Part shown: positions 8,178 to 17,529 of the stretch, in pieces | How positions within the stretch are numbered: the first letter of the stretch is position 1 | Layout: every line of letters starts with the position of its first letter | Origin: Ochrobactrum sp. BTU1 | GTDB lineage: Bacteria > Pseudomonadota > Alphaproteobacteria > Rhizobiales > Rhizobiaceae | NCBI GenBank assembly: GCA_018798825.1 | Contig: CP076354.1 | Coordinates: forward strand, 1,302,001-1,366,000 | DNA length: 64,000 nt | Direction: 5' to 3' | The notes under the pieces: generated by a model | Told to the model about the DNA's origin: nothing | Databases searched by the model: none | The model's input: the letters and a program-made list of their open reading frames with translations, nothing else | Program-made: the position numbers and the translations under genes

Positions 8178-9005
8178 ATGGTGACTTATATCGAAGCGAC
8201 GAGCGCACCGATGAAATATACTGGGCAGATCAGGCTCTATGGCCCGGACGCCTTTGAAGGTATGCGCAAGGTCTGTAACCTCACCGCTCGTTGCCTTGAT
8301 GCATTGAATGACATTGTCAAGCCGGGCGTCACGACCAATGAAATCGACCGCTTCGTCTTTGAATTCGGCATGGATAATGGCGCCTTCCCGGCGACACTTA
8401 ATTATCGCGGCTATACAAAATCGACCTGTACCTCAATCAATCACGTCGTTTGCCACGGCATTCCGGACGATAAGCCTCTCCGTGAAGGCGACATCGTCAA
8501 CATCGACGTAACCTATCTGCTCGATGGCTGGCACGGCGATTCCAGCCGCATGTATTCGGTAGGTGAAATCAAGCGTGCGGCAGAACGCCTCCTGGAAGTT
8601 ACCTATGAGAGCCTGCTGCGCGGCATTGCTGCGGTAAAACCCGGTGCAAAAACCGGCGCAATTGGAGCAGCCATCCAGACCTATGCCGAAGGCGAGCGCT
8701 GCTCTGTAGTGCGCGATTTTTGCGGCCACGGCGTTGGTCAGCTTTTCCATGATGCACCGAACATTCTGCATTATGGCACTGTCAACGAAGGCGTCGAAAT
8801 CAAGGAAGGCATGATCTTCACGATCGAGCCAATGATCAATCTGGGCAAGCCGGGCGTGAAAGTGCTGTCGGATGGTTGGACGGCAGTTACACGCGACCGT
8901 TCGCTGACGGCACAATACGAACACACTGTCGGCGTTACTAAAGATGGCTGTGAAATATTCACACTGTCACCAAAGAATGTTTTTGGCCCGCCATCCATGC
9001 GGTAA
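8178..9005 (+). CDS. map: Methionine aminopeptidase, type I
   Basis: Cytoplasmic metalloprotease that removes the initiator Met from nascent proteins. 275 residues. The five metal ligands of the pita-bread fold can be seen in order: Asp in NIDVT, Asp in HGDSSR, His in GHGVGQLFHD, Glu in TIEPM and Glu in QYEHT. A conserved His occurs in VVCHGIPDD. The ~20-residue N-terminal extension before the core is common in alphaproteobacteria. It is followed 46 bp later by radC on the same strand. Confidence 0.97.
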   Translation: MVTYIEATSAPMKYTGQIRLYGPDAFEGMRKVCNLTARCLDALNDIVKPGVTTNEIDRFVFEFGMDNGAFPATLNYRGYTKSTCTSINHVVCHGIPDDKPLREGDIVNIDVTYLLDGWHGDSSRMYSVGEIKRAAERLLEVTYESLLRGIAAVKPGAKTGAIGAAIQTYAEGERCSVVRDFCGHGVGQLFHDAPNILHYGTVNEGVEIKEGMIFTIEPMINLGKPGVKVLSDGWTAVTRDRSLTAQYEHTVGVTKDGCEIFTLSPKNVFGPPSMR

Positions 9006-9051
9006 GCGTAGTTAGATATTGTCTGTCTGTTTCTGCGGGGGTTTAAACAGA

Positions 9052-9801
9052 ATGGCACCGAAAGATAAAAAAACGGGGAGTTTAGACCTCCCCGGATTCA
9101 ATGAAGGCATTCAGATCGGCCTGCGGCTCGAAAAGCCGCACCATTTGGGCCACCGTGACAGGCTTCGCCAGCGCTTCAAGGCGGCATCAGATGCGCTCGC
9201 GGACTATGAATTGCTCGAACTTCTTCTGTTCCGCGTTATTCCGCGGGCCGGCACCAAACCGATCGTAAAGTCTTTGCTTACCCGTTTTGGCTCTCTCGCC
9301 GAAGTTCTTGGTGCACCCGAAAAACTTATTGCCGAAACACCGGGCGTTGGCCCTTCCATAGCGCTTGAACTCAAAATAGTTGAGGCAATAGCCAAACGTT
9401 CCGCACGTAGCATGGTGATGGAGCGCGAAGTGTTAGGCTCATGGAGCCAAGTAATCGCATACTGCACGACCGCAATGGCCTATGAAACGCGAGAGCAGTT
9501 CCGCGTGCTTTTCCTAGACAAGAAAAATCGCCTCATCGCAGACGAAGTGCAGCAACAGGGAACGGTCGATCACACGCCAGTCTATCCGCGCGAGGTCGTA
9601 CGACGAGCACTGGAGCTTTCTGCAACCGCGATAATCGTCGTTCACAATCATCCGTCTGGCGATCCAACCCCATCGCGGGCTGACATCGACATGACGAAAC
9701 TTCTGATCGATGCGGCCAAAGCTTTGAGTATCTCGGTCCACGACCACATCATTATCGGCAAGCACGGCCATATTAGTATGCGAGGCCTGAAACTGATTTA
9801 G
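9052..9801 (+). CDS. radC: RadC/MPN-JAB domain protein
   Basis: 249 residues from ATG 9052. An in-frame TTG at 9019 would add 11 Cys/Gly-rich residues that look untranslated. The N-terminal ~100 residues include a helix-hairpin-helix-like [14 protein letters not shown]. The C-terminal ~120 residues are the JAB domain with [17 protein letters not shown], the HxH...D metal motif. Members are annotated as DNA repair proteins, but a clear repair role is not established. The stop codon overlaps the start of a palindromic repeat. Confidence 0.93.
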   Translation: MAPKDKKTGSLDLPGFNEGIQIGLRLEKPHHLGHRDRLRQRFKAASDALADYELLELLLFRVIPRAGTKPIVKSLLTRFGSLAEVLGAPEKLIAETPGVGPSIALELKIVEAIAKRSARSMVMEREVLGSWSQVIAYCTTAMAYETREQFRVLFLDKKNRLIADEVQQQGTVDHTPVYPREVVRRALELSATAIIVVHNHPSGDPTPSRADIDMTKLLIDAAKALSISVHDHIIIGKHGHISMRGLKLI

Positions 9802-9902
9802 AGCGCATCTCTAAAAATGCGAAGCGGCTTTCGGAAAAAGATGCGCGTAGAAACAAATGAACAGTACATTTCCAATAACTCAATCAAAACTGGAAATGCT
9901 CT
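9801..9902. repeat. Dispersed intergenic palindromic repeat (best-preserved copy)
   Basis: Two hairpins in tandem: GCGCATCT (9803-9810) with AGATGCGC (9839-9846), enclosing GCGAAGCGGCTTTCGG; then AAACAAATGAACAG; then CATTTCCA (9867-9874) with TGGAAATG (9891-9898) and GCTCTA. Related copies or half-copies lie at 8062, 17467, 38677, 57930 and 58530. Confidence 0.8.
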
Positions 9903-10109
9903 ATTCTCGGACCTGTGAATGGTTACCATTCATTAAGCATAGGAACGGAAACGCGGGCTTACCTCTACAAATTAGCTCGAATTTTCTTAAATTTAGACAC
10001 AATCACAAGCGACGAAGCGAATAGTTCAAGGGGCTTCAAATCCGCCCCTGTCATAAGAGTTAAAGTATATTTCTCGTCAGCGTTTTCGGCGGGAAAACTG
10101 GAGTAAAAA
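9903..10109 (+). promoter_or_regulatory. Upstream region of the outer-membrane protein gene
   Basis: Contains a 17-bp palindrome TGAATGGTTACCATTCA (9916-9932), an AT-rich stretch, and a GGGG/CCCC inverted repeat (around 10031-10049). A ribosome binding site CTGGAG precedes the ATG at 10110. The palindrome looks like an operator for a dimeric regulator; the regulator is not identifiable. Confidence 0.45.
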
Positions 10110-10748
10110 ATGTTGAAGCGTTCTTACATCGCCGCGGCGTTCGGTGCCGCAATCGTTGCCTTTGCTGGCCCGTCCTTTGCTGCTGACATGATGGGCGGCG
10201 CGGATTACACCTACAACGAGCCGATTGCATCCGGTCCTCATGACTGGTCGGGCAACTACGTCGGCGCACAGATCGGCGCTTCGTCGTCCCGCGTTCCTGG
10301 CCCATTCACGAACCGTACTGGCTTCCTTGGTGGCGCGGTTGTCGGCAAAAATATGCAGAGCGGTAACGTTGTTTTCGGTGGTGAGCTCGAGGGTAACTTT
10401 GCAGAAGCTGAACATCGTATCGGCAATGGCGGCAGCCTCCAGCAGTCTTGGAATGCAAATGCCAAGGGCAAAGTCGGCTATGCTTTCGACAAAACATTGG
10501 TTTACGGCACTGCTGGCTATGGCGTAACGAAGTTCAAGGCCAAGGATGCAACCACGTCCGCTCCAGGCTGGGAAGGCGGAGCACTGATCGGTGCAGGCGT
10601 TGAACAGGCACTTTCTGGTCCAATTTCCATCAAGGCTGAATATGACTTCCAGCGCTTCAACGATGTGAAGTCGAAGGTAAATGGCGTTAGCCAGACGAAC
10701 AATTTGAAGAATCATTCGATCAAGGCCGGTGTAAACTACCGCTTCTGA
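10110..10748 (+). CDS. Omp25/Omp31-family outer membrane beta-barrel protein
   Basis: 212 residues. A signal peptide ends at PSFA/ADMMGG. The mature protein begins with the tryptophan-glycine segment HDWSGNYVGAQIG typical of the family, alternates beta strands, and ends GVNYRF with the C-terminal Phe needed for outer membrane insertion. The glycine-rich FGGELEGNF and KGKVGYAF...YGTAGYG segments match the Brucella Omp25/Omp31 porin-like group. Which paralogue it is cannot be decided. It is a monocistronic unit closed by a strong terminator. Confidence 0.9.
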   Translation: MLKRSYIAAAFGAAIVAFAGPSFAADMMGGADYTYNEPIASGPHDWSGNYVGAQIGASSSRVPGPFTNRTGFLGGAVVGKNMQSGNVVFGGELEGNFAEAEHRIGNGGSLQQSWNANAKGKVGYAFDKTLVYGTAGYGVTKFKAKDATTSAPGWEGGALIGAGVEQALSGPISIKAEYDFQRFNDVKSKVNGVSQTNNLKNHSIKAGVNYRF

Positions 10749-10805
10749 TTCTTGACGAAGGACACTTCAGTCCAATTTCGCATAAGCTCATTCTGCTTTT
10801 GCACA

Positions 10806-10838
10806 AAAGGCTGCGCTTACCGGCGCAGCCTTTTCTTT
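10806..10838 (+). terminator. Intrinsic terminator
   Basis: An 11-bp perfect stem (AAAGGCTGCGC with GCGCAGCCTTT, loop TTACCG) followed by T-rich sequence, 57 bp after the omp stop. Confidence 0.9.
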
Positions 10839-11057
10839 TGCACAATTTCTCAGGCTGGAAAGGCTGCAGCGGCTATCGTGCCACCCCTCATGCCACTTGA
10901 CTTCGCTAGCTCCCAACTTCTTATATATCAACGGTTCGAGTGGGACGCTCATCACCAGTAATTCTCAAGTGAATTCCGGCAGCGTTGAATCCCTATTGGG
11001 AACCGGCTTTCAATTGGGTGGCGAGACATATCTTCGCCGTTCAGCTAGGAATGGAAA
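10839..11057 (+). promoter_or_regulatory. Upstream region of the dipeptide operon, candidate promoter
   Basis: TTGACT (10897-10902) and TTATAT (10921-10926), 18 bp apart, form a plausible promoter about 130 bp before the dipeptidase start. Nothing else is recognised. Confidence 0.35.
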
Positions 11058-12116
11058 ATGCAGCGCGTTTTTGACGGACATAATGATGTCCTTCTGCGTC
11101 TTTGGGAAAACCAGCGCAATGGTGGCGACCCAATCAAGGAATTCATCGACGGCACGTCGATTGGCCACATAGATCGCCCCCGCTCACTCAAGGGCGGTCT
11201 GGCTGGCGGTATCTGCGCCATCTACATCCCATCTGGCCACCATATCAAACTGGGTAAGCCAGATCAGAACGGACATTACGAAACGCCGCTTTCGCCTCCA
11301 CTGGAACGCGCTCCATCTCTTGACATCGCTCTTGAATTTGCTTCGCTGGCACTCCGCCTCGAAGAAGCTGGTGGCTGGAAACTTTGCCGCAACGGCAAAG
11401 AATTAGACGAGGCACTGACGAGCGACACATTCGCGGCAGTTCTTCATATGGAGGGCTGCGAAGCCATTGACGCCGATCTGGCAGCACTAGACGTCTTTTA
11501 CGCCGCAGGACTGCGCTCGCTCGGCCCGGTCTGGAGCCGAAACAATATTTTCGCGCATGGCGTACCCTTTGCATTCCCTATGAGCCCTGACACAGGTCCC
11601 GGCCTGACAGAAGCCGGTGAACGTTTGGTCAAGGAATGCAATCGCAAAGGCATCCTCGTCGACCTCGCGCACATCACCGAAAAAGGATTTTGGGATGTGG
11701 CAAAGCTGAGCGATCAGCCACTTATTGCCAGCCATTCCAATGCACATACTCTCACCCCTGTCGCACGCAATCTGACAGATCGTCAGCTTGATGCGATCCG
11801 TGACAGTAAAGGCCTTGCCGGTCTCAACTACGCAACCACCATGCTGCGCAGCGATGGCATCGAGAATGCAAATACACCGCTTTCAGATATGGTACGCCAC
11901 GTAGATTACATGGTTGAGCGCATGGGCATCGATTGCGTGGCGCTCGGTTCTGACTACGACGGCGCAACCATTCCAAACGAAATCGGTGATGCAGCAGGTA
12001 CGCAAAATCTCGTCACGGCGCTGCGGGAAGCAGGTTATAGTGAAGATGAACTCGCGAAGCTTTGCCGCGACAACTGGATAAGAGTGCTTAAACAGGCTTG
12101 GCACGAAGCAGCCTGA
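11058..12116 (+). CDS. Membrane-type dipeptidase, peptidase family M19
   Basis: A 352-residue zinc dipeptidase of the renal dipeptidase family. The metal site is seen as FDGHNDVL (HxD at the N-terminus), Glu in HMEGCEAID, His in ASHSNAHTLTPVARNLTD and Asp in GSDYDG. No signal peptide is visible, so it should act in the cytoplasm. It starts at ATG 11058 behind AGGAATGG. It is the first gene of a six-gene run with a peptide ABC transporter, so hydrolysis of imported dipeptides is the obvious role. Confidence 0.93.
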   Translation: MQRVFDGHNDVLLRLWENQRNGGDPIKEFIDGTSIGHIDRPRSLKGGLAGGICAIYIPSGHHIKLGKPDQNGHYETPLSPPLERAPSLDIALEFASLALRLEEAGGWKLCRNGKELDEALTSDTFAAVLHMEGCEAIDADLAALDVFYAAGLRSLGPVWSRNNIFAHGVPFAFPMSPDTGPGLTEAGERLVKECNRKGILVDLAHITEKGFWDVAKLSDQPLIASHSNAHTLTPVARNLTDRQLDAIRDSKGLAGLNYATTMLRSDGIENANTPLSDMVRHVDYMVERMGIDCVALGSDYDGATIPNEIGDAAGTQNLVTALREAGYSEDELAKLCRDNWIRVLKQAWHEAA

Positions 12117-12164
12117 TCGCTCGATAACAAAATCCCAAAACAAAATGACAGAAAGGGAACTAAA

Positions 12165-13796
12165 ATGATGCATTTCGGACGTTTTCGTATTCTTGCAGCC
12201 GGTGCAGCTCTTGCTGCAGTTATGGCTGCAAATCCGGCATTGTCGGCAACGCCGGCCGATACACTCGTTCAGGCTTGGGCTATCGATGACACCATCACGC
12301 TCGATCCGGCCGAATCCTTCGAACTTTCGCCAGCAGAATTCATCGGCAACGCCTATGACATGCTGGTTCGTCTCGACATCAACGACACATCGAAAGTTGT
12401 GCCGGGCGTGGCAGAAAGCTGGACCATTTCTGATGACGGCCTCACCTACACGTTCAAGATGAAGCCGGGCATCAAGTTTGCTTCCGGCAACCCGCTGACT
12501 GCAAAGGACGTGGCTTACTCGTTCGAACGCGCTGTTCGTCTCGACAAGAGCCCGGCGTTCATTCTGACCCAGTTCGGTCTCAATGGTGAAAACGTCACGG
12601 AAAATGCCAAGGCGGTTGACGACACCACCTTCGTTCTGAAGGTCGACAAGGCTTATGCTCCAAGCTTCGTGCTGAACTGTCTCACCGCTACGATTGGCGC
12701 GGTTGTGGATCAGAAGCTGCTTGAAGAGCATTCTGTAAAGGTCACTCCGACTGACGATTATAAGTACGAAACCGACTATGCCGCAGCATGGCTCAAGACC
12801 GGCTATGCAGGTTCGGGTCCATTCAAGATCCGTGACTGGCGCGCCAATGAAGTTGTCGTTCTGGAACGCAACGACAATTACTATGGCGAAAAGCCGAAGC
12901 TCGCCCGCGTCTTCTATCGTCACGTCAAGGAAAGCGCCACGCAGCGTCTGATGCTTGAATCGGGTGACGTCGATGTCGCACGCAATCTTGAGCCGGGCGA
13001 TCTGGAAGCAGTTCAGAAAAACAAGGATCTGGCCGTCGCCAGTGCTCCAAAGGGTACCGTTTATTATATCTCGCTCAACCAGAAAAATCCGAACCTGGCT
13101 AAGCCAGAAGTTCGCGAAGCCTTCAAATATCTGGTTGATTACGATGCAATCGGCGCTACTCTCATCAAGGGCATCGGCGAAGTTCGCCAGACCTATCAGG
13201 CAAAGGGTGTTCTCGGCGCTCTTGACGCTGCCCCCTACAAGCTCGACGTTGAAAAGGCGAAGGAACTGCTCGAAAAAGCTGGTCTCAAGGACGGTCTTTC
13301 GATCACCTTCGACGTTCGCAACACACAGCCTGTGACCGGCATTGCCGAATCCTTCCAGCAGTCCGCCGCCAAGGCTGGCGTCAAGATCGAGATCATTCCG
13401 GGCGACGGTAAGCAGACGCTGACCAAGTATCGCGCGCGTAACCACGATCTTTACATCGGCCAGTGGGGCATGGACTATTGGGATCCAAACTCCAATGCTG
13501 AAGCCTTCACGTCCAACCCGGACAATGGCGACGATGCTTCCAACAAGACGCTCGCATGGCGTAATGCATGGGACATTCCTGCACTGACCGAGGAAACCAA
13601 GGCTGCACTTCTGGAACGCGACAACGACAAGCGCGCCGCAATCTATCAGAAGCTTCAGCAGGAAGCTCTTGATCAGAGCCCATTCGTAATGCTGTTCCAG
13701 CAGACCGAAGTTGCCGGCGTTCGTGGCGGTGTGAAGGGCTACAAGCTCGGCCCGACATTCGACTCGAACTTCCTCGCACCGATCAGCAAAGACTGA
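12165..13796 (+). CDS. Dipeptide/peptide ABC transporter, periplasmic binding protein (SBP family 5)
   Basis: 543 residues. The signal peptide MMHFGRFRILAAGAALAAVM ends near NPALSA. The mature protein follows the DppA/OppA family: SFELSPAEFIGNAYDMLVR, VPGVAESWTISDDGLTYTFKMKPGIKFASGNPLTAKDV, GSGPFKI and the YWDPNSNAEAF region. It lies 48 bp after the dipeptidase with its own GAAAGGGAAC ribosome binding site. The ligand cannot be told from sequence; dipeptides are inferred from the neighbour. Confidence 0.93.
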   Translation: MMHFGRFRILAAGAALAAVMAANPALSATPADTLVQAWAIDDTITLDPAESFELSPAEFIGNAYDMLVRLDINDTSKVVPGVAESWTISDDGLTYTFKMKPGIKFASGNPLTAKDVAYSFERAVRLDKSPAFILTQFGLNGENVTENAKAVDDTTFVLKVDKAYAPSFVLNCLTATIGAVVDQKLLEEHSVKVTPTDDYKYETDYAAAWLKTGYAGSGPFKIRDWRANEVVVLERNDNYYGEKPKLARVFYRHVKESATQRLMLESGDVDVARNLEPGDLEAVQKNKDLAVASAPKGTVYYISLNQKNPNLAKPEVREAFKYLVDYDAIGATLIKGIGEVRQTYQAKGVLGALDAAPYKLDVEKAKELLEKAGLKDGLSITFDVRNTQPVTGIAESFQQSAAKAGVKIEIIPGDGKQTLTKYRARNHDLYIGQWGMDYWDPNSNAEAFTSNPDNGDDASNKTLAWRNAWDIPALTEETKAALLERDNDKRAAIYQKLQQEALDQSPFVMLFQQTEVAGVRGGVKGYKLGPTFDSNFLAPISKD

Positions 13797-13816
13797 TCTG
13801 AAGAACGGTCAGACAA

Positions 13817-14884
13817 TTGAGCACGACAACAACTGTAACTAAAAAGAGGGGCGCCCGACGGCGCTCCTCTTCCATCGCTAAAGCGATTGCCAGCTTTCTG
13901 GTCATCGTTATTACCACTTATCTCGGCCTTCTGGCCGTCACGTTTTTCATCGGCCGCGTTGTGCCGATTGATCCGGTTCTCGCCATTGTCGGCGACCGCG
14001 CACCCGCACATGTGGTCGAGCGCGTGCGTCAAGAGATGGGCTTCAACCTCCCCTATTACCAGCAGTTCTACCTTTATGTGAAAGGTGTCTTGCAAGGCGA
14101 TTTCGGCACATCGGTACTGACCACAAATCCGGTCATGACTGATATTCGCCGCGTATTCCCAGCAACGATGGAACTCGCAACCATTGGAACGATCATCGGC
14201 GCCCTGCTCGGAATTCCGCTCGGTGTTCTGGCGGCAGTCAAGCGCGGCAGCATCATTGACCAGATCGTACGCGTGATCGGCCTTGTCGGCTATTCTGTGC
14301 CAATCTTCTGGCTCGGTATGCTCGCACTTCTGATTTTCTATGCGCGCCTCGGCTGGACGTCTGGCCCCGGACGCATCGATATCACGTTCGAATACACCTT
14401 CACGCCGATCACTGGCTTTTACCTTGTCGACGCGATCATCCAGCGCGATTGGGAAGCACTGCGCAACATCGTTTCGCATCTCATTCTGCCGTCGGCTCTG
14501 CTTGGCTATTTCAGCCTGGCCTATATCAGCCGCATGACGCGTTCCTTCATGCTCAACGAGCTTGAACAGGAATATATCGTTGCAGCACGCGCGAAAGGCA
14601 TTTCGGAAACCCGCATCATATGGGGCCATGCTCTTCGCAATGCAGCAGTGCCACTCGTGACGGTGATTGCGCTTTCCTATGCAGGCTTGCTTGAAGGCTC
14701 AGTTTTGACCGAAACGATCTTCTCGTGGCCGGGTCTTGGTCTTTACATCACCAACTCGCTTCAAAATGCTGACATGAATGCCGTCCTCGGTGGCACAATC
14801 ATCATCGGGTCGGTCTTTATCGCGCTCAACCTCGTATCCGATCTGCTGTATCGGCTTCTCGATCCAAGGACGCGCGCACGATGA
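13817..14884 (+). CDS. Peptide ABC transporter permease (DppB-like)
   Basis: 355 residues with an Arg-rich N-terminus (KKRGARRRSS) and about six membrane segments. The permease EAA-type loop is seen as EYIVAARAKGISETRIIWGHALRNA. The start is TTG at 13817; no in-frame ATG gives a complete first membrane segment. Its last four bases overlap the next permease (ATGA), so the two are translationally coupled. Confidence 0.92.
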   Translation: MSTTTTVTKKRGARRRSSSIAKAIASFLVIVITTYLGLLAVTFFIGRVVPIDPVLAIVGDRAPAHVVERVRQEMGFNLPYYQQFYLYVKGVLQGDFGTSVLTTNPVMTDIRRVFPATMELATIGTIIGALLGIPLGVLAAVKRGSIIDQIVRVIGLVGYSVPIFWLGMLALLIFYARLGWTSGPGRIDITFEYTFTPITGFYLVDAIIQRDWEALRNIVSHLILPSALLGYFSLAYISRMTRSFMLNELEQEYIVAARAKGISETRIIWGHALRNAAVPLVTVIALSYAGLLEGSVLTETIFSWPGLGLYITNSLQNADMNAVLGGTIIIGSVFIALNLVSDLLYRLLDPRTRAR

Positions 14885-15813
14885 GCCAAATGACAGAAAC
14901 ATCCAATCTTTCGTGGCGCGACTGGCTGCTCTCCGAGCGTCCGCAATCGCGTATGCAGGCACGCCTCGGCCGTTCTTACATGGTCTGGCGCCGCTTTACG
15001 GCCAATAAGCTAGCCATTCTCGGCCTGCTCATCATCATTGCATTGCTGCTCGTTGCAGCCTTCGCCAATGTACTGGCACCGCATTCGCCTTATAGTGGCG
15101 ACTTGGCCAATGCTCGTCTGCTGCCTCCGGGCACACCGGGCTATCTGCTTGGCACCGATGATCAGGGACGTGATATTCTCTCACGCCTTATCTATGGCTC
15201 ACGCCTGACACTTTACGTCGTCTTGCTGGTTGCCGTCATTGCTGCGCCTATCGGCCTTCTCGTCGGTACAGTTGCTGGTTACGCCGGTGGCTGGGTCGAT
15301 GCTGTTCTCATGCGCATCACCGATATTTTCCTTGCTTTCCCGAAGCTCATTCTGGCACTCGCCTTTGTCGCAGCTTTGGGACCGGGCATTGAAAACGCCA
15401 TCATCGCAATCGCGATCACCTCATGGCCGCCCTACGCGCGTATTGCACGCGCTGAAACTCTAACCATTCGCAACTCGGATTATATTTCCGCGGTGCGTCT
15501 GATGGGCGCGTCACCTTTCCGCATCATTCTGCGCCATGTGATGCCGCTCTGCACATCTTCGCTGATTGTACGAGTAACGCTTGATATGGCTGGCATCATT
15601 CTGACGGCAGCGGGCCTTGGTTTCCTTGGCCTTGGTGCGCAGCCACCATTACCTGAATGGGGCGCAATGATTGCTTCTGGCCGTCGCTTCATTCTCGACC
15701 AGTGGTGGGTGGCAGCCATGCCGGGTATTGCGATTCTTGTCGTCAGCCTTGGCTTCAACTTCCTTGGCGATGGCCTGCGTGATGCACTCGATCCGCGGGG
15801 TAACAACCAATGA
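14881..15813 (+). CDS. Peptide ABC transporter permease (DppC-like)
   Basis: 310 residues. The N-terminus has the OppC-type segment (VWRRFTANKLAILGLLII), then YLLGTDDQGRDILSRLIYGSR, characteristic of DppC/OppC, and an EAA loop around SDYISAVRLMGASPFRIILRHVMP. It overlaps its neighbours by 4 bp on both sides. Confidence 0.94.
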   Translation: MSQMTETSNLSWRDWLLSERPQSRMQARLGRSYMVWRRFTANKLAILGLLIIIALLLVAAFANVLAPHSPYSGDLANARLLPPGTPGYLLGTDDQGRDILSRLIYGSRLTLYVVLLVAVIAAPIGLLVGTVAGYAGGWVDAVLMRITDIFLAFPKLILALAFVAALGPGIENAIIAIAITSWPPYARIARAETLTIRNSDYISAVRLMGASPFRIILRHVMPLCTSSLIVRVTLDMAGIILTAAGLGFLGLGAQPPLPEWGAMIASGRRFILDQWWVAAMPGIAILVVSLGFNFLGDGLRDALDPRGNNQ

Positions 15814-16643
15814 AGCCACTTCTGACAGTTGAAGACCTCCGCGTCACCTTCCCTACCCGTACAGGTGCGATTGAAGCAGTACGTGGCGTAAGCTTTACGC
15901 TTGGTCGCGAGCGTCTCGGGATCGTTGGTGAATCCGGGTCCGGCAAATCGCAGACCGGACGCGCGATCATGGGGCTTACCCCACCGCACGCGAAGATCAC
16001 CGCCAAGAAGCTTGAATTTGACGGAATCGATCTTCTCAATGCGTCACCTCGTGAACGTCGCGCCTTGCGCGGCGGCCGGGTTGCCATGGTGTTGCAGGAC
16101 CCGAAATATTCGCTCAATCCTGTCATGACTATCGGCAAGCAAATCGCGGAAACGCTGAAAGCACATGGCAAGTTTTCGAGTTCGGAAATCCGCACTCGTT
16201 CAATTGCCATGCTGGAAGCCGTACAGATCAGAGATGCTGAACGCGTGATGAAACTCTATCCGCACGAAGTTTCGGGCGGCATGGGACAGCGCGTCATGAT
16301 CGCTATGATGCTGGTCGCGGAACCGGAAATGCTGATCGCAGATGAGCCAACCTCTGCACTTGATGTGACAGTTCAGCTCGAAGTGCTTGGCATTCTCGAC
16401 AAGCTCGTGGCAGAGCGCGGCATGGGCCTCATCTTCGTGAGCCACGATTTGCGTCTCGTATCGTCCTTCTGCGACCGCGTCATCGTCATGTATGCTGGTA
16501 AGATCGTTGAGGAACTTGCGGCAAGTGATCTTGCAAATGCGAAACACCCTTATACGCAAGGATTGCTGAACTGCATGCCCAAACTCGGAGCTGACCGCCA
16601 TCCGCTACCCACCTTGCAGCGTGAGGAGGCATGGCGTCTATGA
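15810..16643 (+). CDS. Peptide ABC transporter ATPase (DppD-like)
   Basis: 277 residues. Walker A GESGSGKSQTG near residues 38-48, signature VSGGMGQRVMIAMML, Walker B MLIADEPTSALDVT and switch His in VSHDLRLV. It has the shortened oligopeptide-transporter C-terminal tail (HPYTQGLLNCMPKL). Gln follows the Walker lysine-serine, as in many DppD proteins. It overlaps the last ATPase of the operon. Confidence 0.94.
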   Translation: MKPLLTVEDLRVTFPTRTGAIEAVRGVSFTLGRERLGIVGESGSGKSQTGRAIMGLTPPHAKITAKKLEFDGIDLLNASPRERRALRGGRVAMVLQDPKYSLNPVMTIGKQIAETLKAHGKFSSSEIRTRSIAMLEAVQIRDAERVMKLYPHEVSGGMGQRVMIAMMLVAEPEMLIADEPTSALDVTVQLEVLGILDKLVAERGMGLIFVSHDLRLVSSFCDRVIVMYAGKIVEELAASDLANAKHPYTQGLLNCMPKLGADRHPLPTLQREEAWRL

Positions 16644-17389
16644 GCACCGCACCAGCTCTCAGCGTCGACAAGATCGACGTATTTTTCGACGAATTCCACG
16701 CGCTCAAATCGGTCAGCATCGATGTCGCACGCGGGGAATCTTATGGACTGGTGGGCGAGTCCGGCTCCGGTAAATCCACGCTTCTGCGTGCAGTAGCCGG
16801 GCTTGCACCTGTCGACGACGGTGAAATCCGTATTGACGGAAAGCCACTTAAGACACCGCGCGACAAAGCGTTCTACCGCAATGTTCAGATGGTGTTTCAG
16901 GACCCTTACGGCTCTCTGCATCCACGTCAGACGGTCGATCGCCTGCTGCTTGAACCGCTTGCAGTGCATGGCATAGGTGATACAGAAAAGCGCATCGTTC
17001 GCGCGCTTGATGAGGTGGGCCTGGGTTCAGGCTTCCGTTTCCGCTATCCGCACCAGCTATCGGGCGGTCAGCGTCAGCGTATCGCCATTGCACGCGCACT
17101 CATCATCGAGCCAAGTATTTTGCTTCTCGACGAACCTACATCTGCGCTCGATGCCTCTGTGCAGGCTGAGGTACTCAACCTGCTTGAACAAGTGCGGCGC
17201 GACCGTAAGCTGACATTCGTTATGGTCAGCCATGATCTCGCAGTCGTTACGCATATGTGTGATCGGTTGGCCGTTATGCGCAACGGTGAAGTTGTCGAGC
17301 AGCTTGAAGCCGGTGATCTTGTCAGCGGCAATATCAATGCTGACTATACAAAGAACCTGATGACCGCCAGTGAAGGCTTCAGGCGCTAA
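16640..17389 (+). CDS. Peptide ABC transporter ATPase (DppF-like)
   Basis: 249 residues from the ATG at 16640, which overlaps the upstream TGA as ATGA like the other junctions here; an ATG at 16631 would add MAS but sits one base after the GGAGG. Walker A GESGSGKSTLLRAV, signature LSGGQRQRIAIARAL, Walker B ILLLDEPTSALDAS and switch MVSHDLAVV are intact. QDPYGSLHPRQT is the DppF-type Q-loop. A terminator follows at once. Confidence 0.94.
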   Translation: MSTAPALSVDKIDVFFDEFHALKSVSIDVARGESYGLVGESGSGKSTLLRAVAGLAPVDDGEIRIDGKPLKTPRDKAFYRNVQMVFQDPYGSLHPRQTVDRLLLEPLAVHGIGDTEKRIVRALDEVGLGSGFRFRYPHQLSGGQRQRIAIARALIIEPSILLLDEPTSALDASVQAEVLNLLEQVRRDRKLTFVMVSHDLAVVTHMCDRLAVMRNGEVVEQLEAGDLVSGNINADYTKNLMTASEGFRR

Positions 17390-17393
17390 AAAC

Positions 17394-17420
17394 AAGGGGA
17401 CCAAAAGGTCCCCTTTTTCA
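17394..17420 (+). terminator. Intrinsic terminator of the dipeptide operon
   Basis: AAGGGGACC, loop AAAA, GGTCCCCTT and a T-run, starting 5 bp after the last stop. Confidence 0.92.
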
Positions 17421-17466
17421 ATAGCCATTCTGAAAAGCGTGAAACGCACGTCGGATAAAACCGGCT

Positions 17467-17508
17467 TACAGCAGTTCCAATTAAGAATGAATCGTTGGAA
17501 ACGCTGTA
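17467..17508. repeat. Half copy of the dispersed palindromic repeat
   Basis: ACAGCAGTTCCAA and TTGGAAACGCTGT form an imperfect hairpin that resembles the second half of the element at 9801-9902. It lies between convergent genes. Confidence 0.5.
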
Positions 17509-17529
17509 AATCAATGCACGGTTGGTACT

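Noticed and set aside
11883..13445. A 520-codon minus-strand frame opposite the peptide-binding protein gene
   Set aside because: The plus-strand product has a signal peptide and a clear family match; the antisense product is low in recognisable structure.
13739..14629. A 296-codon minus-strand frame opposite the first permease
   Set aside because: His/Asp/Arg-rich antisense shadow of a hydrophobic membrane protein gene.
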